NCBI GenBank assembly: GCA_023146255.1
Contig: JAGLCJ010000011.1
Span: 1 to 64,000, forward strand
Reading direction: 5' to 3'
From: Alcanivoracaceae bacterium
Lineage (GTDB): Bacteria; Pseudomonadota; Gammaproteobacteria; Pseudomonadales; Alcanivoracaceae
DNA: 64,000 bases
Positions 1 through 7,651 of the stretch are shown in pieces. Numbering within the stretch: position 1 is the first letter of the stretch; each line of letters begins with the position of its first letter. Both the position numbers and the translations under genes were made by a program. Under the pieces are notes generated by a model. The model worked only from the letters and a program-made list of their open reading frames with translations. It was not told the origin of the DNA and did no database searches.

Positions 1-68
1 AATCCCGGAAGGGGCTTCACCGCGTATAAAGCCGGTCAATAAACAAGAGTCTGGCTAAACACCCGACT

Positions 69-91
69 AAAGCACTAGCTATCGTGCTTTT
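69..91. terminator. Possible small terminator hairpin
   Basis: AAAGCAC (69-75) pairs with GTGCTTT (84-90) around an 8-nt loop, giving a 7-bp stem with A and T runs at its ends. It could end a plus-strand gene lying to the left of the window, or the decayed minus-strand frame at 140-316. The stem is weak. Confidence 0.3.
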
Positions 92-139
92 ACGCGTAAA
101 GAGCAACCCAATCCTATGTCAGCCTCGGCCTTTCCGCAA

Positions 140-316
140 TTATTTGTGCCCCGCCCCTTCCCAGCAACCACCCTGTGGCATCGGCATGGCCACATCCGGA
201 TACGCAGTCACCATCTGTTGTCCGTGGCCGATCAACTCAGAAGGAATCGGGCGCCTAGCATCAACGGTAATCACACGGCCCTGTTCAATTGCGCGGGCGA
301 GGCAATATCTGTGGTG
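140..316 (-). pseudogene. Possible C-terminal remnant of an unidentified protein
   Basis: About 58 minus-strand codons are open from just after a TAA (317-319) to a TAA at 140-142. The translation contains LARAIEQGRVITVDARRPIP and ends WEGAGHK. Its composition is protein-like, but it has no start codon or Shine-Dalgarno, and I recognise no family. The simplest reading is the 3' end of a truncated or frameshifted gene. It may also be chance. Confidence 0.25.
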
Positions 317-642
317 TTAAATGCCAGGGGTAATCCCCCATTTCAACGGGACGCGGAAGGAGAATCAGGCCACCATGGCCCTCCCGGTGTCTGCGAGAAT
401 CGGGTATCCGGCTCCGATCCTGCGATTGTCCCTAATTATCATACGGAGGGGCTAACAGATGAATCGGCATAGCAAGCTCACCGCCTCAATGGGCGCCATC
501 GTGCGACGGGGTCTCAGATGCTTTCTATTTATTCGGCCCGAAAATAGTGCTATCTACCTCTGGGTCAGCTGCCGACGACGGCTTGGCATAGGGCTAGCAA
601 GCGTGCCTCGTATAGCTATCGGCTCTCAAAGGAGAATAGCTT

Positions 643-1578
643 GTGATCCAAGATGCAATTAATTCTATTCGTGTAACCCTAAGTGATCGGATCGGCAACC
701 CTATGGTATCCGGATTCATCATAGGGATCGTGCTAGTTAACTGGAAACTCTCTCTTCTCGTGTTCTCGGATATTTCATACCACGAGAAAGTTGATGTCAT
801 TATGGGTCTTTATCCTTCCTCTTCGGTAAGGCTTCATAGCTTTCTTATCTATCCTGCCCTCGCAGGTTCTTTCTGGACATTTATCTGGCCTCTGATCAGT
901 TTGTTCATCAATGCTTATTGGCATTGGATGAAATCTAAAGCAGCAAACATTATATTGTGGGCAGAAAGAAAAAGGACAATAAGCGAGTCAGAGGCCTCTG
1001 AGATATACTCCATAATTGATTCTCAGGAAGCGAAGTACCTTGAACTAATCAAGGATAGACAAAGCAGAATAGATGATCTACTACAGCAAATATCTAGTCT
1101 AAACAGGGAACTTATCAGTATCAGATCGGCCGTTTCCGATAAAAACGAACAAATATCTTTGTTGCAGTCATCTGAAGATGAAGCCAGAAAAAATTTATCT
1201 AGAAGCGAAGAATTTGGAGAGAAAGCCGACAGGGACAGGGCCTCTCTCGAGAGTCGTCTTAAAGAAATAGAAAGCCATGCATTTTCTATTTCTTCTAAAC
1301 TACCAGGCCTCAAAGCGATAGTGAAAGTAATTGAGGAGGCGAAGAACCATCAAGCACATGAACAGTGGGCTAAGAAAGAGATCAAGAAGCAAGAAAACGC
1401 TCTATCGGAAGAAGACATTATCGCGACGCTGAATCTCTATATCTGCTTAGGCCTTATTAAAAGAGATAATGAGGGATATCTTACGTTTGGCGATAGGCTT
1501 TTGTACGGTAGAGGTGGGATTCTAGGGCTTTACCCGAACTCTCCGAAGGAAGGTTCTAGGAATATAGATTTATCATAG
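643..1578 (+). CDS. Two-TM membrane protein with long coiled coil
   Basis: A 311-residue protein of unknown function. The GTG start is supported by AAAGGAG at 628-634. Two hydrophobic segments at about residues 21-41 and 67-91 should anchor it in the inner membrane. Residues about 108-230 are charged, Glu/Lys/Arg/Ser-rich and heptad-like, so probably a coiled coil. The last ~55 residues (LYICLGLIKRDNEGYLTFGD) resemble a small winged-helix-like fold. The gene is visibly AT-rich and uses AT-ending codons, unlike every other large gene here, which suggests recent horizontal acquisition. It stands alone beside decayed sequence and an orphan antitoxin-like regulator, a typical genomic-island edge. 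No catalytic motif is visible. Confidence 0.75.
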   Translation: MIQDAINSIRVTLSDRIGNPMVSGFIIGIVLVNWKLSLLVFSDISYHEKVDVIMGLYPSSSVRLHSFLIYPALAGSFWTFIWPLISLFINAYWHWMKSKAANIILWAERKRTISESEASEIYSIIDSQEAKYLELIKDRQSRIDDLLQQISSLNRELISIRSAVSDKNEQISLLQSSEDEARKNLSRSEEFGEKADRDRASLESRLKEIESHAFSISSKLPGLKAIVKVIEEAKNHQAHEQWAKKEIKKQENALSEEDIIATLNLYICLGLIKRDNEGYLTFGDRLLYGRGGILGLYPNSPKEGSRNIDLS

Positions 1579-1664
1579 ACTTGCGCAACAGCGTTTGGGC
1601 TTGGGCACAAGATGCATAAATCCAGTGAGTTTTGCTTTTAGGTACCAAGAACCAGCCGAGCCCG

Positions 1665-1699
1665 GATTCAGTTGTCAACCAATGGCTGACAACTGAATC
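1665..1699. repeat. Perfect 13-bp inverted repeat
   Basis: GATTCAGTTGTCA (1665-1677) and TGACAACTGAATC (1687-1699) are exact reverse complements around a 9-nt spacer. It lies about 90 bp after the coiled-coil gene's stop. No T-run follows in either direction, so a classical intrinsic terminator is unlikely. It could be a protein-binding site, a processing hairpin or a recombination site at the island boundary. Confidence 0.6.
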
Positions 1700-1787
1700 T
1701 GACAACAAGAATATCGCGCAAAACGCAACCCTCACCATCTGCTAACGAGGCTTCTCTGTGCGGGCACATGTATTTTTGTCTGGCAGG

Positions 1788-2072
1788 CTAAGCGACCAGC
1801 TCCATTTTAACCGTACGCCCCAGCCTTGCCTCCAGCATGATCAGCATTTCCAGACTGAATTTCTCCCATTTGCCACGCATCAGACCGGAAACCCGCGACT
1901 GGGCAATACCAAGCCCTTTGGCCGCCTCTGACTGGGTCAGGCGCTCTGCTTCGATATAGAGACGAAGGTCATTCATCAGATTGGCGCGCATCTGCAGAAC
2001 CGCGGCTTCGGCGGGTTCAAAGCCAAGATCGAGAAAGATGTTATCGCTTGCCTTTTTGCTTTGCTTTTTCAC
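1788..2072 (-). CDS. XRE/HigA-like HTH regulator (orphan antitoxin)
   Basis: A 94-residue protein with an XRE-type helix-turn-helix at about residues 40-75: LTQSEAAKGLGIAQSRVSGL, a Q-S-E-A-A turn and an R-V-S-x-L recognition helix. The N-terminal part (LGFEPAEAAVLQMRANLM) matches the small HigA/HTH_37 antitoxins that pair with RelE/HigB toxins. The GTG start at 2072 opens with a Lys-rich stretch. No toxin gene is visible on either side, so it is an orphan antitoxin or a stand-alone repressor. The palindrome overlapping its promoter suggests autoregulation. Confidence 0.8.
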   Translation of the reverse strand: MKKQSKKASDNIFLDLGFEPAEAAVLQMRANLMNDLRLYIEAERLTQSEAAKGLGIAQSRVSGLMRGKWEKFSLEMLIMLEARLGRTVKMELVA

Positions 2073-2120
2073 GGGCTTCTACCTATCTGAACCACTCTGG
2101 CCAGCATTTCATGTCATGTC

Positions 2121-2149
2121 GTTATATAAGTTTGTTGATAATCTATCAA
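2121..2149 (-). promoter_or_regulatory. Sigma-70 promoter with palindromic operator for the XRE gene
   Basis: Read on the minus strand, TTGATA (2144-2149), 17 nt, then TATAAC (2121-2126) is close to the sigma-70 consensus and points at the GTG at 2072. The -35 hexamer is one arm of a palindrome, TTGATA-ATC-TATCAA (2135-2149). This is the arrangement expected if the XRE protein represses its own gene. Confidence 0.65.
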
Positions 2150-2318
2150 TGCTCTTAGAGACGGAAGGTGGTTAACGGGTGGCAGGATGCCCCGCTGCGC
2201 AGACAATGGTCCCGCTGTAGAAGCAAGCGACGGTCAGATACTATGGCCACAAAGCGCATGGGCGCCGGGTTCAGGATCGGCGCTTACAAGTAACGGCGTG
2301 GTCTATCCGGGGAGCTCC

Positions 2319-3054
2319 ATGAAGCATCGCATTGCATACCGCCTGATCCTCTCCGCCAGCCTGTTGCTTCTGCTGTCTGGCTGCGCCTCCACTATTGTCG
2401 GCATGGTCAAGAAGCAGCCGGCGTTTAACTGGACCTATATTCCCCATGAGCTGAAAGTCGGGGATGCCTCCACCTATCAGAGTTTTGATGGTTCGCAGTC
2501 CTGGCGCTTCGAGGTGACCGATGTTCAGGATGATGCCTATCACATCAAGATGTACTGGCTGACTGCCGATGACAGCGTGCGCTTTCTGAAGGACCTGACC
2601 TATTACTTTGTGGTCGGCAAGGATGGTTATGTCAGAAGCTCGGAGATCGAAGACAAGTCGGGCGAGCGTACCTCGCAGCGGATTGCCGGGCCGGGGGAGT
2701 ACGGGTATATCGATAATATCCAGCCGGTGAAGCTGGAGCGGCCGGAGTGGGTGGATACGCCGCTGGGCAGATATGAAGTGAACGAGATTATTGTCTAATA
2801 GCGCTGTTGATCGCTCACCGGTTGGCGGCACTATGGAGCTGACCACGGTGAATTTTGTCAGTGACTCGGTGCCATTCGGTTATGTCATGCAACGCAACAG
2901 CGCCGCAATTGATTTGCCGCTGACCGAGGTGCTGGATTTTGCCAGCAAGCTGACGCCGATTAACGGCACTTACCATTCCCTGGTCGAGTATTTTCTGGCG
3001 CGGGCGGAGAAGCAGTCTGTCAATGACGGCAACCTGATTATCAAGGATCGCTAA
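2319..3054 (+). pseudogene. Frameshifted lipoprotein gene
   Basis: The first frame starts at ATG 2319 with GGGGAG just upstream. It has a signal peptide with lipobox LSGC (Cys22), so an outer-membrane or periplasmic lipoprotein is expected. It ends at TAA 2796-2798 after 159 residues. The +1 frame is open across that stop to 3054, and its translation (VNFVSDSVPFGYVM, then SLVEYFLARAEKQSVNDGN) reads as the natural continuation: the lines '..LGRYEVNEIIV' and 'SNSAVDRSPVGG..' join if a single T at 2796 is skipped. The intact protein would be about 244 residues. I see no slippery sequence, so a real indel or a sequencing error is more likely than programmed frameshifting. Function unknown. Confidence 0.6.
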
Positions 3055-3076
3055 CTGGCGTCGGTCAAGGCGTGCC

Positions 3077-3757
3077 TTACATCAACCACGCCAGGCCGCT
3101 GCGCACTGCCTCCCGCGCATTGACGGTAATCAAATCCCCATGGGCGAGAATCACGCGCTCGAACGGCCACTCGAATAATTGCTCGATACTCTGCCGCGCC
3201 TTGCGCCGATTCAGATACACCATGCGCAACAGCGGGTGCCAGCCGACCTTGCCGAAGATGCCGCCGGCTTGCAGGTACCAGCGAGTCGGAGCGTGATCGC
3301 AATGGCTGAAATTCTCGACCAGATCGCAGCTGATCAGAGTTTTGCTGGCCGGGTGATAGAACAAGGTTTCATTCAGCATCGAGCCTTGCACGGTGAGCGG
3401 CAGTAACTCGCCCTGCCAGTCCGGATGTGGCACGTCTGACAGCACGGCATCGAACTTCAGATCCTTACGTTTACGCTGCAACTTTTCCGGGCCATGCAAC
3501 AGGGCGTCGGGGAAGGCGGCTTTGGCATCGGCTGCGTAAACATGATGAAACAGGTTCGGGCAGATAATGTGGCGCACCGGGCCGATCGCTTCGATCTCGC
3601 GGCGCAGCTCATCAGACACCGGCACCGGGGAGTGCAGCACCAGCGCGCCGGAAGCCAACCGGATCACCGTCATGCGGGTGCCAAGATGCAAGCCAATAAA
3701 GCGATGCGGGATGCTGGTCACCCAGAGGTCCGGTGCAACGGAATGCAGTTCGGCCAT
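3077..3757 (-). CDS. DUF4336 domain protein (metallo-hydrolase-like)
   Basis: A 226-residue protein matching the DUF4336 family, a relative of the metallo-beta-lactamase fold with a reduced metal site. Visible hallmarks are LVLHSPVPVSDELRREI near the start, HIICPNLFHHVYA, and a late VILAHGDLI. The ATG at 3757 is preferred over the upstream ATG at 3790, because GGAG sits 8 nt before it and the longer form would overlap the upstream gene. It lies 13 bp after the isomerase-like gene and is probably cotranscribed. Substrate unknown. Confidence 0.8.
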   Translation of the reverse strand: MAELHSVAPDLWVTSIPHRFIGLHLGTRMTVIRLASGALVLHSPVPVSDELRREIEAIGPVRHIICPNLFHHVYAADAKAAFPDALLHGPEKLQRKRKDLKFDAVLSDVPHPDWQGELLPLTVQGSMLNETLFYHPASKTLISCDLVENFSHCDHAPTRWYLQAGGIFGKVGWHPLLRMVYLNRRKARQSIEQLFEWPFERVILAHGDLITVNAREAVRSGLAWLM

Positions 3758-3770
3758 AGCTTTTCTCCGG

Positions 3771-4355
3771 TTATTGCAGCGCTTTTTCAATCATCGGCAG
3801 ACGATCCTGACCGAAAAACATTTCGCCATCCACATATACGGTCGGCGCGCCGAAGGCGCCGCGTGCCGCCGCTTCTTCGGTGTTGGTTTTCAGCATTCCC
3901 TTTACCGTTTCATCGCTGCATTTCGTCAGCAGGGCATTGGCATCGAAGCCGGCTTTCGCCAGCACATCTGCCACCACTTCCGGCTGGCCCATGTTCCGCT
4001 CGTCTACCCAGATGGCCTTGAAAACCGTCTGCAGATAATCATCAAAACGTGGATCATCCTGCAGCGCCACGGCGCCACGCATCAACGTCATGGTGTTGAT
4101 CGGAAAGAACGGATTGAACTTCATCGGCACGCCGTAGTGTTGTGCATAGCGCTGGAAGTCGATCAGCATGTAGCGTCCCTTGGCCGGGTTCATTGCCGGC
4201 GACTGGTTGCCGGTGGCCTTGAACAGGGCGCCAAGCAGCATCGGCCGCCACACCAGTTTCGCGTTATGCCTTGCCGCCAGCGCCGGCAGCTGGGTCCAGG
4301 CCAGATAGGTCGCCGGGCTGCCGAAGTCGAAGTAACACTCAATGGTTTTACTCAT
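3771..4355 (-). CDS. 2-hydroxychromene-2-carboxylate isomerase family protein
   Basis: A 194-residue thioredoxin-fold protein of the DsbA-like/GST-kappa family. The N-terminal YFDFGSPATYLAW carries the Ser that in NahD-type isomerases activates glutathione. GAFGAPTVYVDGEMFFGQDR near the C-terminus is the family's cis-Pro and final signature. In naphthalene degraders such enzymes isomerise 2-hydroxychromene-2-carboxylate, but many homologues are general glutathione-dependent isomerases or oxidoreductases. No aromatic ring-cleavage operon is present here, so the substrate is open. Confidence 0.85.
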   Translation of the reverse strand: MSKTIECYFDFGSPATYLAWTQLPALAARHNAKLVWRPMLLGALFKATGNQSPAMNPAKGRYMLIDFQRYAQHYGVPMKFNPFFPINTMTLMRGAVALQDDPRFDDYLQTVFKAIWVDERNMGQPEVVADVLAKAGFDANALLTKCSDETVKGMLKTNTEEAAARGAFGAPTVYVDGEMFFGQDRLPMIEKALQ

Positions 4356-4386
4356 GATGAAGCCCTTTTCATAAGGTATCGGTCTC

Positions 4387-5700
4387 TTATCCCAATAGTA
4401 GATGTAGTCCGCCGCCGGTTATGACAGTCACCAACAGCAGGCGACCTACACCCCATTTCAGCTTAAGCAGCGCAAACAGGGCGCCAGCAAGAAGAATCAG
4501 CGAAAGCAGGTTGATCGATTCTGCCACGGGCAAATTCAGGCTGATGCCTGCAACGTTGGTGGGCACATGCATCGCGAACAACACGTGGCTGGCAAACCAC
4601 AACGCGAGGCTGGCGATCACACCAAGCACCGCCGCCGTAATCCCGCGCAAGGCGCCGGCGATAGCGGTGTTGTGACGCAACCTTTCCACATGGGGCGCGC
4701 CGGCAAAAACAAAAATAAAGCAGGGCACAAACACCGCCCAGGTTGTCACCAGTGAACCGAGCAGAGCCGCCACCGGGGCAGAGAATGGCGCCGCATCACG
4801 AAACGCCGCCATAAAGCCGACAAACTGCACCACCTGAATCAAGGGCCCCGGTGTGCTTTCTGCCATACCCAGACCATCCAGCATTTCACCGGGCAGCAAC
4901 CACTGATAGACATCAACGGCCTGCTGGGCAATATAGGCCAGCACCGAATAGGCGCCGCCAAAGGTGACCACGGCAACCTTGCTGAAGAATAATGCTTCAC
5001 TGACCAGCACATGATCGCTGCCGAGCGTTGGCCACATTAATAACAACGGCAACACCCAGATGGCGCAGCCGATCACTGCCACGCGCAGGGTTCCTGCCAT
5101 ACTGACCGACTCCGGTCGCCAGCTGTCAGCGGGCGCCAGAGAGCTGCCCAACCATGCTGGCCGCTGCTTCGACCACCACCAACCGGTGAGGGCAGTGGCG
5201 GCAATGATCAGCGGGAAGGGCAGATCAAGTACCGCAATCGCAACAAAGGAAATCGTGGCAATAGCGGCAAGCGGGCGCGTTATCAGTGCTTTACCGGCAA
5301 TTTTTTTCACCGCCAGCAACACCAGCGCCAGTACCGCCGCTTTCAGGCCAAAGAACAGCGCGGCCACCAGAGCGACATCCAGCAGATAGGCATACAGGAA
5401 TGACAGCGCAAGAATGGCAAAAAAACCAGGCAGGATAAACAGGATGCCGGCGATCAGGCCGCCGCGTACGCCGTGCAACAACCAACCAAGATAAGTGGCA
5501 AGCTGCTGGGCTTCCGGGCCCGGGAGCAGCATGCAAAAGTTAAGTGCGTGCATGAACCGCTGTTCGTCGACCCAGCGCTTTTCTTCCACCACGATGCGAT
5601 GCATCACCGCAATCTGACCGGCGGGACCGCCGAAAGATAACAATGCCACACGTAGCCAGACGTGGAAGGCTTCTCGCAGTGAAGGCGAAGAACCTGTCAT
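4387..5700 (-). CDS. chrA: Chromate efflux transporter, ChrA (CHR family)
   Basis: A 437-residue inner-membrane protein with two homologous CHR halves, as in long-chain ChrA. The first half carries FGGPAGQIAVMHRIVVEEKR and LLPGPEAQQLATYLG. The second carries FGGAYSVLAYIAQQA, the PGEMLDGLGMAESTPGPL block and QFVGF. ChrA exports chromate using the proton gradient. An AGGAGG Shine-Dalgarno precedes the ATG at 5700. No chrB or chrF-type regulator is adjacent. The gene lies about 30 bp from the isomerase-like gene and follows a half REP element. Chromate specificity is assigned by family only. Confidence 0.9.
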   Translation of the reverse strand: MTGSSPSLREAFHVWLRVALLSFGGPAGQIAVMHRIVVEEKRWVDEQRFMHALNFCMLLPGPEAQQLATYLGWLLHGVRGGLIAGILFILPGFFAILALSFLYAYLLDVALVAALFFGLKAAVLALVLLAVKKIAGKALITRPLAAIATISFVAIAVLDLPFPLIIAATALTGWWWSKQRPAWLGSSLAPADSWRPESVSMAGTLRVAVIGCAIWVLPLLLMWPTLGSDHVLVSEALFFSKVAVVTFGGAYSVLAYIAQQAVDVYQWLLPGEMLDGLGMAESTPGPLIQVVQFVGFMAAFRDAAPFSAPVAALLGSLVTTWAVFVPCFIFVFAGAPHVERLRHNTAIAGALRGITAAVLGVIASLALWFASHVLFAMHVPTNVAGISLNLPVAESINLLSLILLAGALFALLKLKWGVGRLLLVTVITGGGLHLLLG

Positions 5701-5731
5701 GCAATCCCTCCTGCGCGGCCGGAAAATCTTT

Positions 5732-5755
5732 CGCCGTCGATCGACGGCTCCTACA
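5732..5755. repeat. Half REP-like element overlapping a stop codon
   Basis: A 14-bp palindrome, CCGTCGATCGACGG (5734-5747), runs into GCTCCTACA, the same 3' arm seen in the full REP copies near 24.7, 56.2 and 63.4 kb. The reverse complement of its end (TGTAGGAGC) supplies the TAG stop of the neighbouring GntR gene at 5751-5753. Confidence 0.6.
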
Positions 5756-6410
5756 AATGTCTGGCGACAATATCACCGGCGGCACGAATATGCTCACGCA
5801 TCCACCACTCGGCACGTTCGCCGTCACGCTCGCAGATGGCGGTGACAATCATATGATGCTGCTCGTGCGAGCGACGGAAATCTTCCGGCTGATACCAGTG
5901 AAAGGCACCGTGATTAACGATCGGCAGGGTCAGGGCGTCGCGGGCAATTTTTTTCAGCAGGGCACTGTCGGCGAGTTTGAGCAGGGTGACATGAAAATCC
6001 CGGTTCATGTCTCGCCAGAGGCCATAGTCGTGCTGTGCATGCTGGCCACTGGCAAGCAGGGCGTCGCCGTTATCCAGAATCGCCCGCAGACGTTGCTGCT
6101 CCGCATCACTCAAACCGCGCTCCGCCAGCAGCCGACAGCCCAGTCCTTCCATAGCCGCACGCACCCGGAACGAAATCAGGATATCGCGAACGGTGAACTG
6201 GCGAACCCGATAGCCGCGGTTGGCGGCGTAGTCGAGCAGGCCATCTTCCGCCAGCGAGCGCAGCGCTTCCCGAATCGGCGTGCGGGAAACGTGCAGCTCT
6301 TCGGCCAAAGCGATTTCCTGCATCCGTGCACCCGGGGCAAAATCGCCGCGCAGGATCCGTTCGCGCAAGGTATCGGCGACGGACTGGCTGCGGGTGCGCG
6401 CGTCTTGCAT
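5751..6410 (-). CDS. GntR family regulator (FadR/FCD subfamily)
   Basis: A 219-residue transcription factor. Residues about 10-75 form the winged helix-turn-helix with the GntR signature (LRERILRGDFAPGARMQEIA, then SRTPIREALRSLAEDGLL). The rest is the helical FCD ligand-binding domain with metal-site histidines. FCD regulators usually bind organic or fatty acids. Its ATG lies only 4 bp after the acyl-CoA dehydrogenase stop, so it is the last gene of the acyl-CoA dehydrogenase unit and probably its regulator. The stop codon sits in a REP half-copy, so the C-terminus may have been fixed or trimmed by REP insertion. Confidence 0.88.
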   Translation of the reverse strand: MQDARTRSQSVADTLRERILRGDFAPGARMQEIALAEELHVSRTPIREALRSLAEDGLLDYAANRGYRVRQFTVRDILISFRVRAAMEGLGCRLLAERGLSDAEQQRLRAILDNGDALLASGQHAQHDYGLWRDMNRDFHVTLLKLADSALLKKIARDALTLPIVNHGAFHWYQPEDFRRSHEQHHMIVTAICERDGERAEWWMREHIRAAGDIVARHL

Positions 6411-6414
6411 CAGA

Positions 6415-7569
6415 TCACTTCCCGACCACGGACCGGGCGATGATCTCTTTCATGATCTCGCTGGTGCCACCGTAAATACGCTGGATGCGGGCATCCACGT
6501 AGTCACGGGAAATCGGGTATTCCTGCATGTAGCCATAACCGCCGAACAGCTGCAGACACTCGTCCGCCACCTTGCCCTGCAGCTCGGTGGTGGTGAGCTT
6601 GGCAATCGAGGCATTCACCGTGCTCAGCTTGCCCTCGTCATATTCGTTGGTGCACTGAGTAGTGAAAGCACGATTGACGGCGATCTGCGCCTGCAACTCG
6701 GCGAGTTTGAAGCGAGTGTTCTGGAACTGCGATACCGACACGCCAAACGCCTTGCGCTCCTGCACATAGACCACGGTGCGCTCGAGCATGCCTTCGCAGG
6801 CGGCGACAGCACCCAGCGCCAGGATCAGACGCTCGCGCGGCAGCTCGTTCATCAGGTTGGCAAAGCCACGGCCTTCGCCACCGAGAATTTCTTCAGCACC
6901 AACGCGAACATTTTCAAAGAACAGCTCGGAGGTATCGGCGCAGTGGTGGCCCATCTTTTCCAGATTGCGGCCGCGGGCAAAACCCGGCAGCGAAGTGTCA
7001 ACGGTGAACAGGGTAATGCCCTTCGAGCCGGCATTGGGATCAGTCTTGCAGGCCAGCACGATCACATCGCAATGCTGGCCATTGGTGATAAAGGTTTTCT
7101 GGCCATTGATAACGTAATCATTGCCGTCTTTTTCGGCGCGGGTCTTCATGCCCTGCAGATCGGAGCCGGCACCCGGCTCGGTCATGCCAATCGCACCAAC
7201 CGCCTCACCGGTCACCATCTTCGGCAACCATTTCTGCTTCTGCTCTTCCGTACCCAGATGCAGGATATAGGGCGCAACGATGTCGGAATGCACAGACAGG
7301 TTCGACGCCATGCCACCAAAGCCGGCACGTGATGCTTCTTCAACGACAATGGCAGACAAGCGGAAGCTGGCACCAAAGCCGCCATATTGTTCCGGCACGT
7401 CGACACAGAGAAAACCGTTCTCGCCCAACTTGCTCCAGACTTCCCGCGGCAGGATTTCTTCCTTCTCCCACTGGGCATAGTGGGGGGCGATTTCCTTCTC
7501 CATAAACTTGCGGACGTTTTCGCGGAACAGGTCGATTTCGGCCTGATCGAGTTGTACTGCCTGACTCAT
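6415..7569 (-). CDS. Acyl-CoA dehydrogenase 1
   Basis: A 384-residue flavoenzyme expected to catalyse alpha,beta-dehydrogenation of an acyl-CoA, passing electrons to ETF. The FAD/substrate motif GAIGMTEPGAGSDLQ and the C-terminal GGYGYMQEYPISRDYVDARI and IYGGTSEIMKEII are visible. The usual MCAD Glu position reads Gly (YGGT). The catalytic Glu is probably the one in PRERLILA, as in long-chain and isovaleryl-type members (inference from family). The start at 7569 is chosen for GGAG upstream. Gene 2 of an apparent unit with a paralogue upstream and a GntR gene downstream. Confidence 0.9.
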   Translation of the reverse strand: MSQAVQLDQAEIDLFRENVRKFMEKEIAPHYAQWEKEEILPREVWSKLGENGFLCVDVPEQYGGFGASFRLSAIVVEEASRAGFGGMASNLSVHSDIVAPYILHLGTEEQKQKWLPKMVTGEAVGAIGMTEPGAGSDLQGMKTRAEKDGNDYVINGQKTFITNGQHCDVIVLACKTDPNAGSKGITLFTVDTSLPGFARGRNLEKMGHHCADTSELFFENVRVGAEEILGGEGRGFANLMNELPRERLILALGAVAACEGMLERTVVYVQERKAFGVSVSQFQNTRFKLAELQAQIAVNRAFTTQCTNEYDEGKLSTVNASIAKLTTTELQGKVADECLQLFGGYGYMQEYPISRDYVDARIQRIYGGTSEIMKEIIARSVVGK

Positions 7570-7651
7570 CGGATTCTCCAGGGGATCGGCCGCCGGGATG
7601 GCGAGGTGGCGGTATTGTATACATCTTTTCGGGGAAGGGAGGACCAGCGGG

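Larger units (their letters stand above)
1..642. other. Gene-poor, degraded left edge
   Basis: I see no convincing intact gene here. The minus strand carries short open stretches with coding-like amino acid composition in different frames, for example about 373-445 and 140-316, broken by stops. That looks like decayed coding sequence. A 67-codon plus-strand frame from 459 has a good Shine-Dalgarno (GGAGGGG near 446), but it is arginine-rich, matches nothing I recognise and runs into the next gene's start. I leave it uncalled. Confidence 0.4.

Noticed and set aside
2793..2799. Programmed +1 frameshift at GTC TAA
   Set aside because: It lacks the prfB-type CTT-TGA-C context and an upstream Shine-Dalgarno-like stimulator; an indel is simpler, though not excluded.
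3771..4355. Naphthalene catabolism from the NahD-like protein
   Set aside because: No ring-hydroxylating or ring-cleaving dioxygenase operon is present; the fold has many other roles.
3494..4424. Plus-strand frames opposite the isomerase-like and DUF4336 genes
   Set aside because: Shadows with low-complexity His/Arg-rich translations; the minus-strand genes have family motifs and Shine-Dalgarno sites.
4387..5700. A chromate-resistance island
   Set aside because: Only a single chrA is present, with no chrB/C/F, mercury or arsenic genes and no mobile element.
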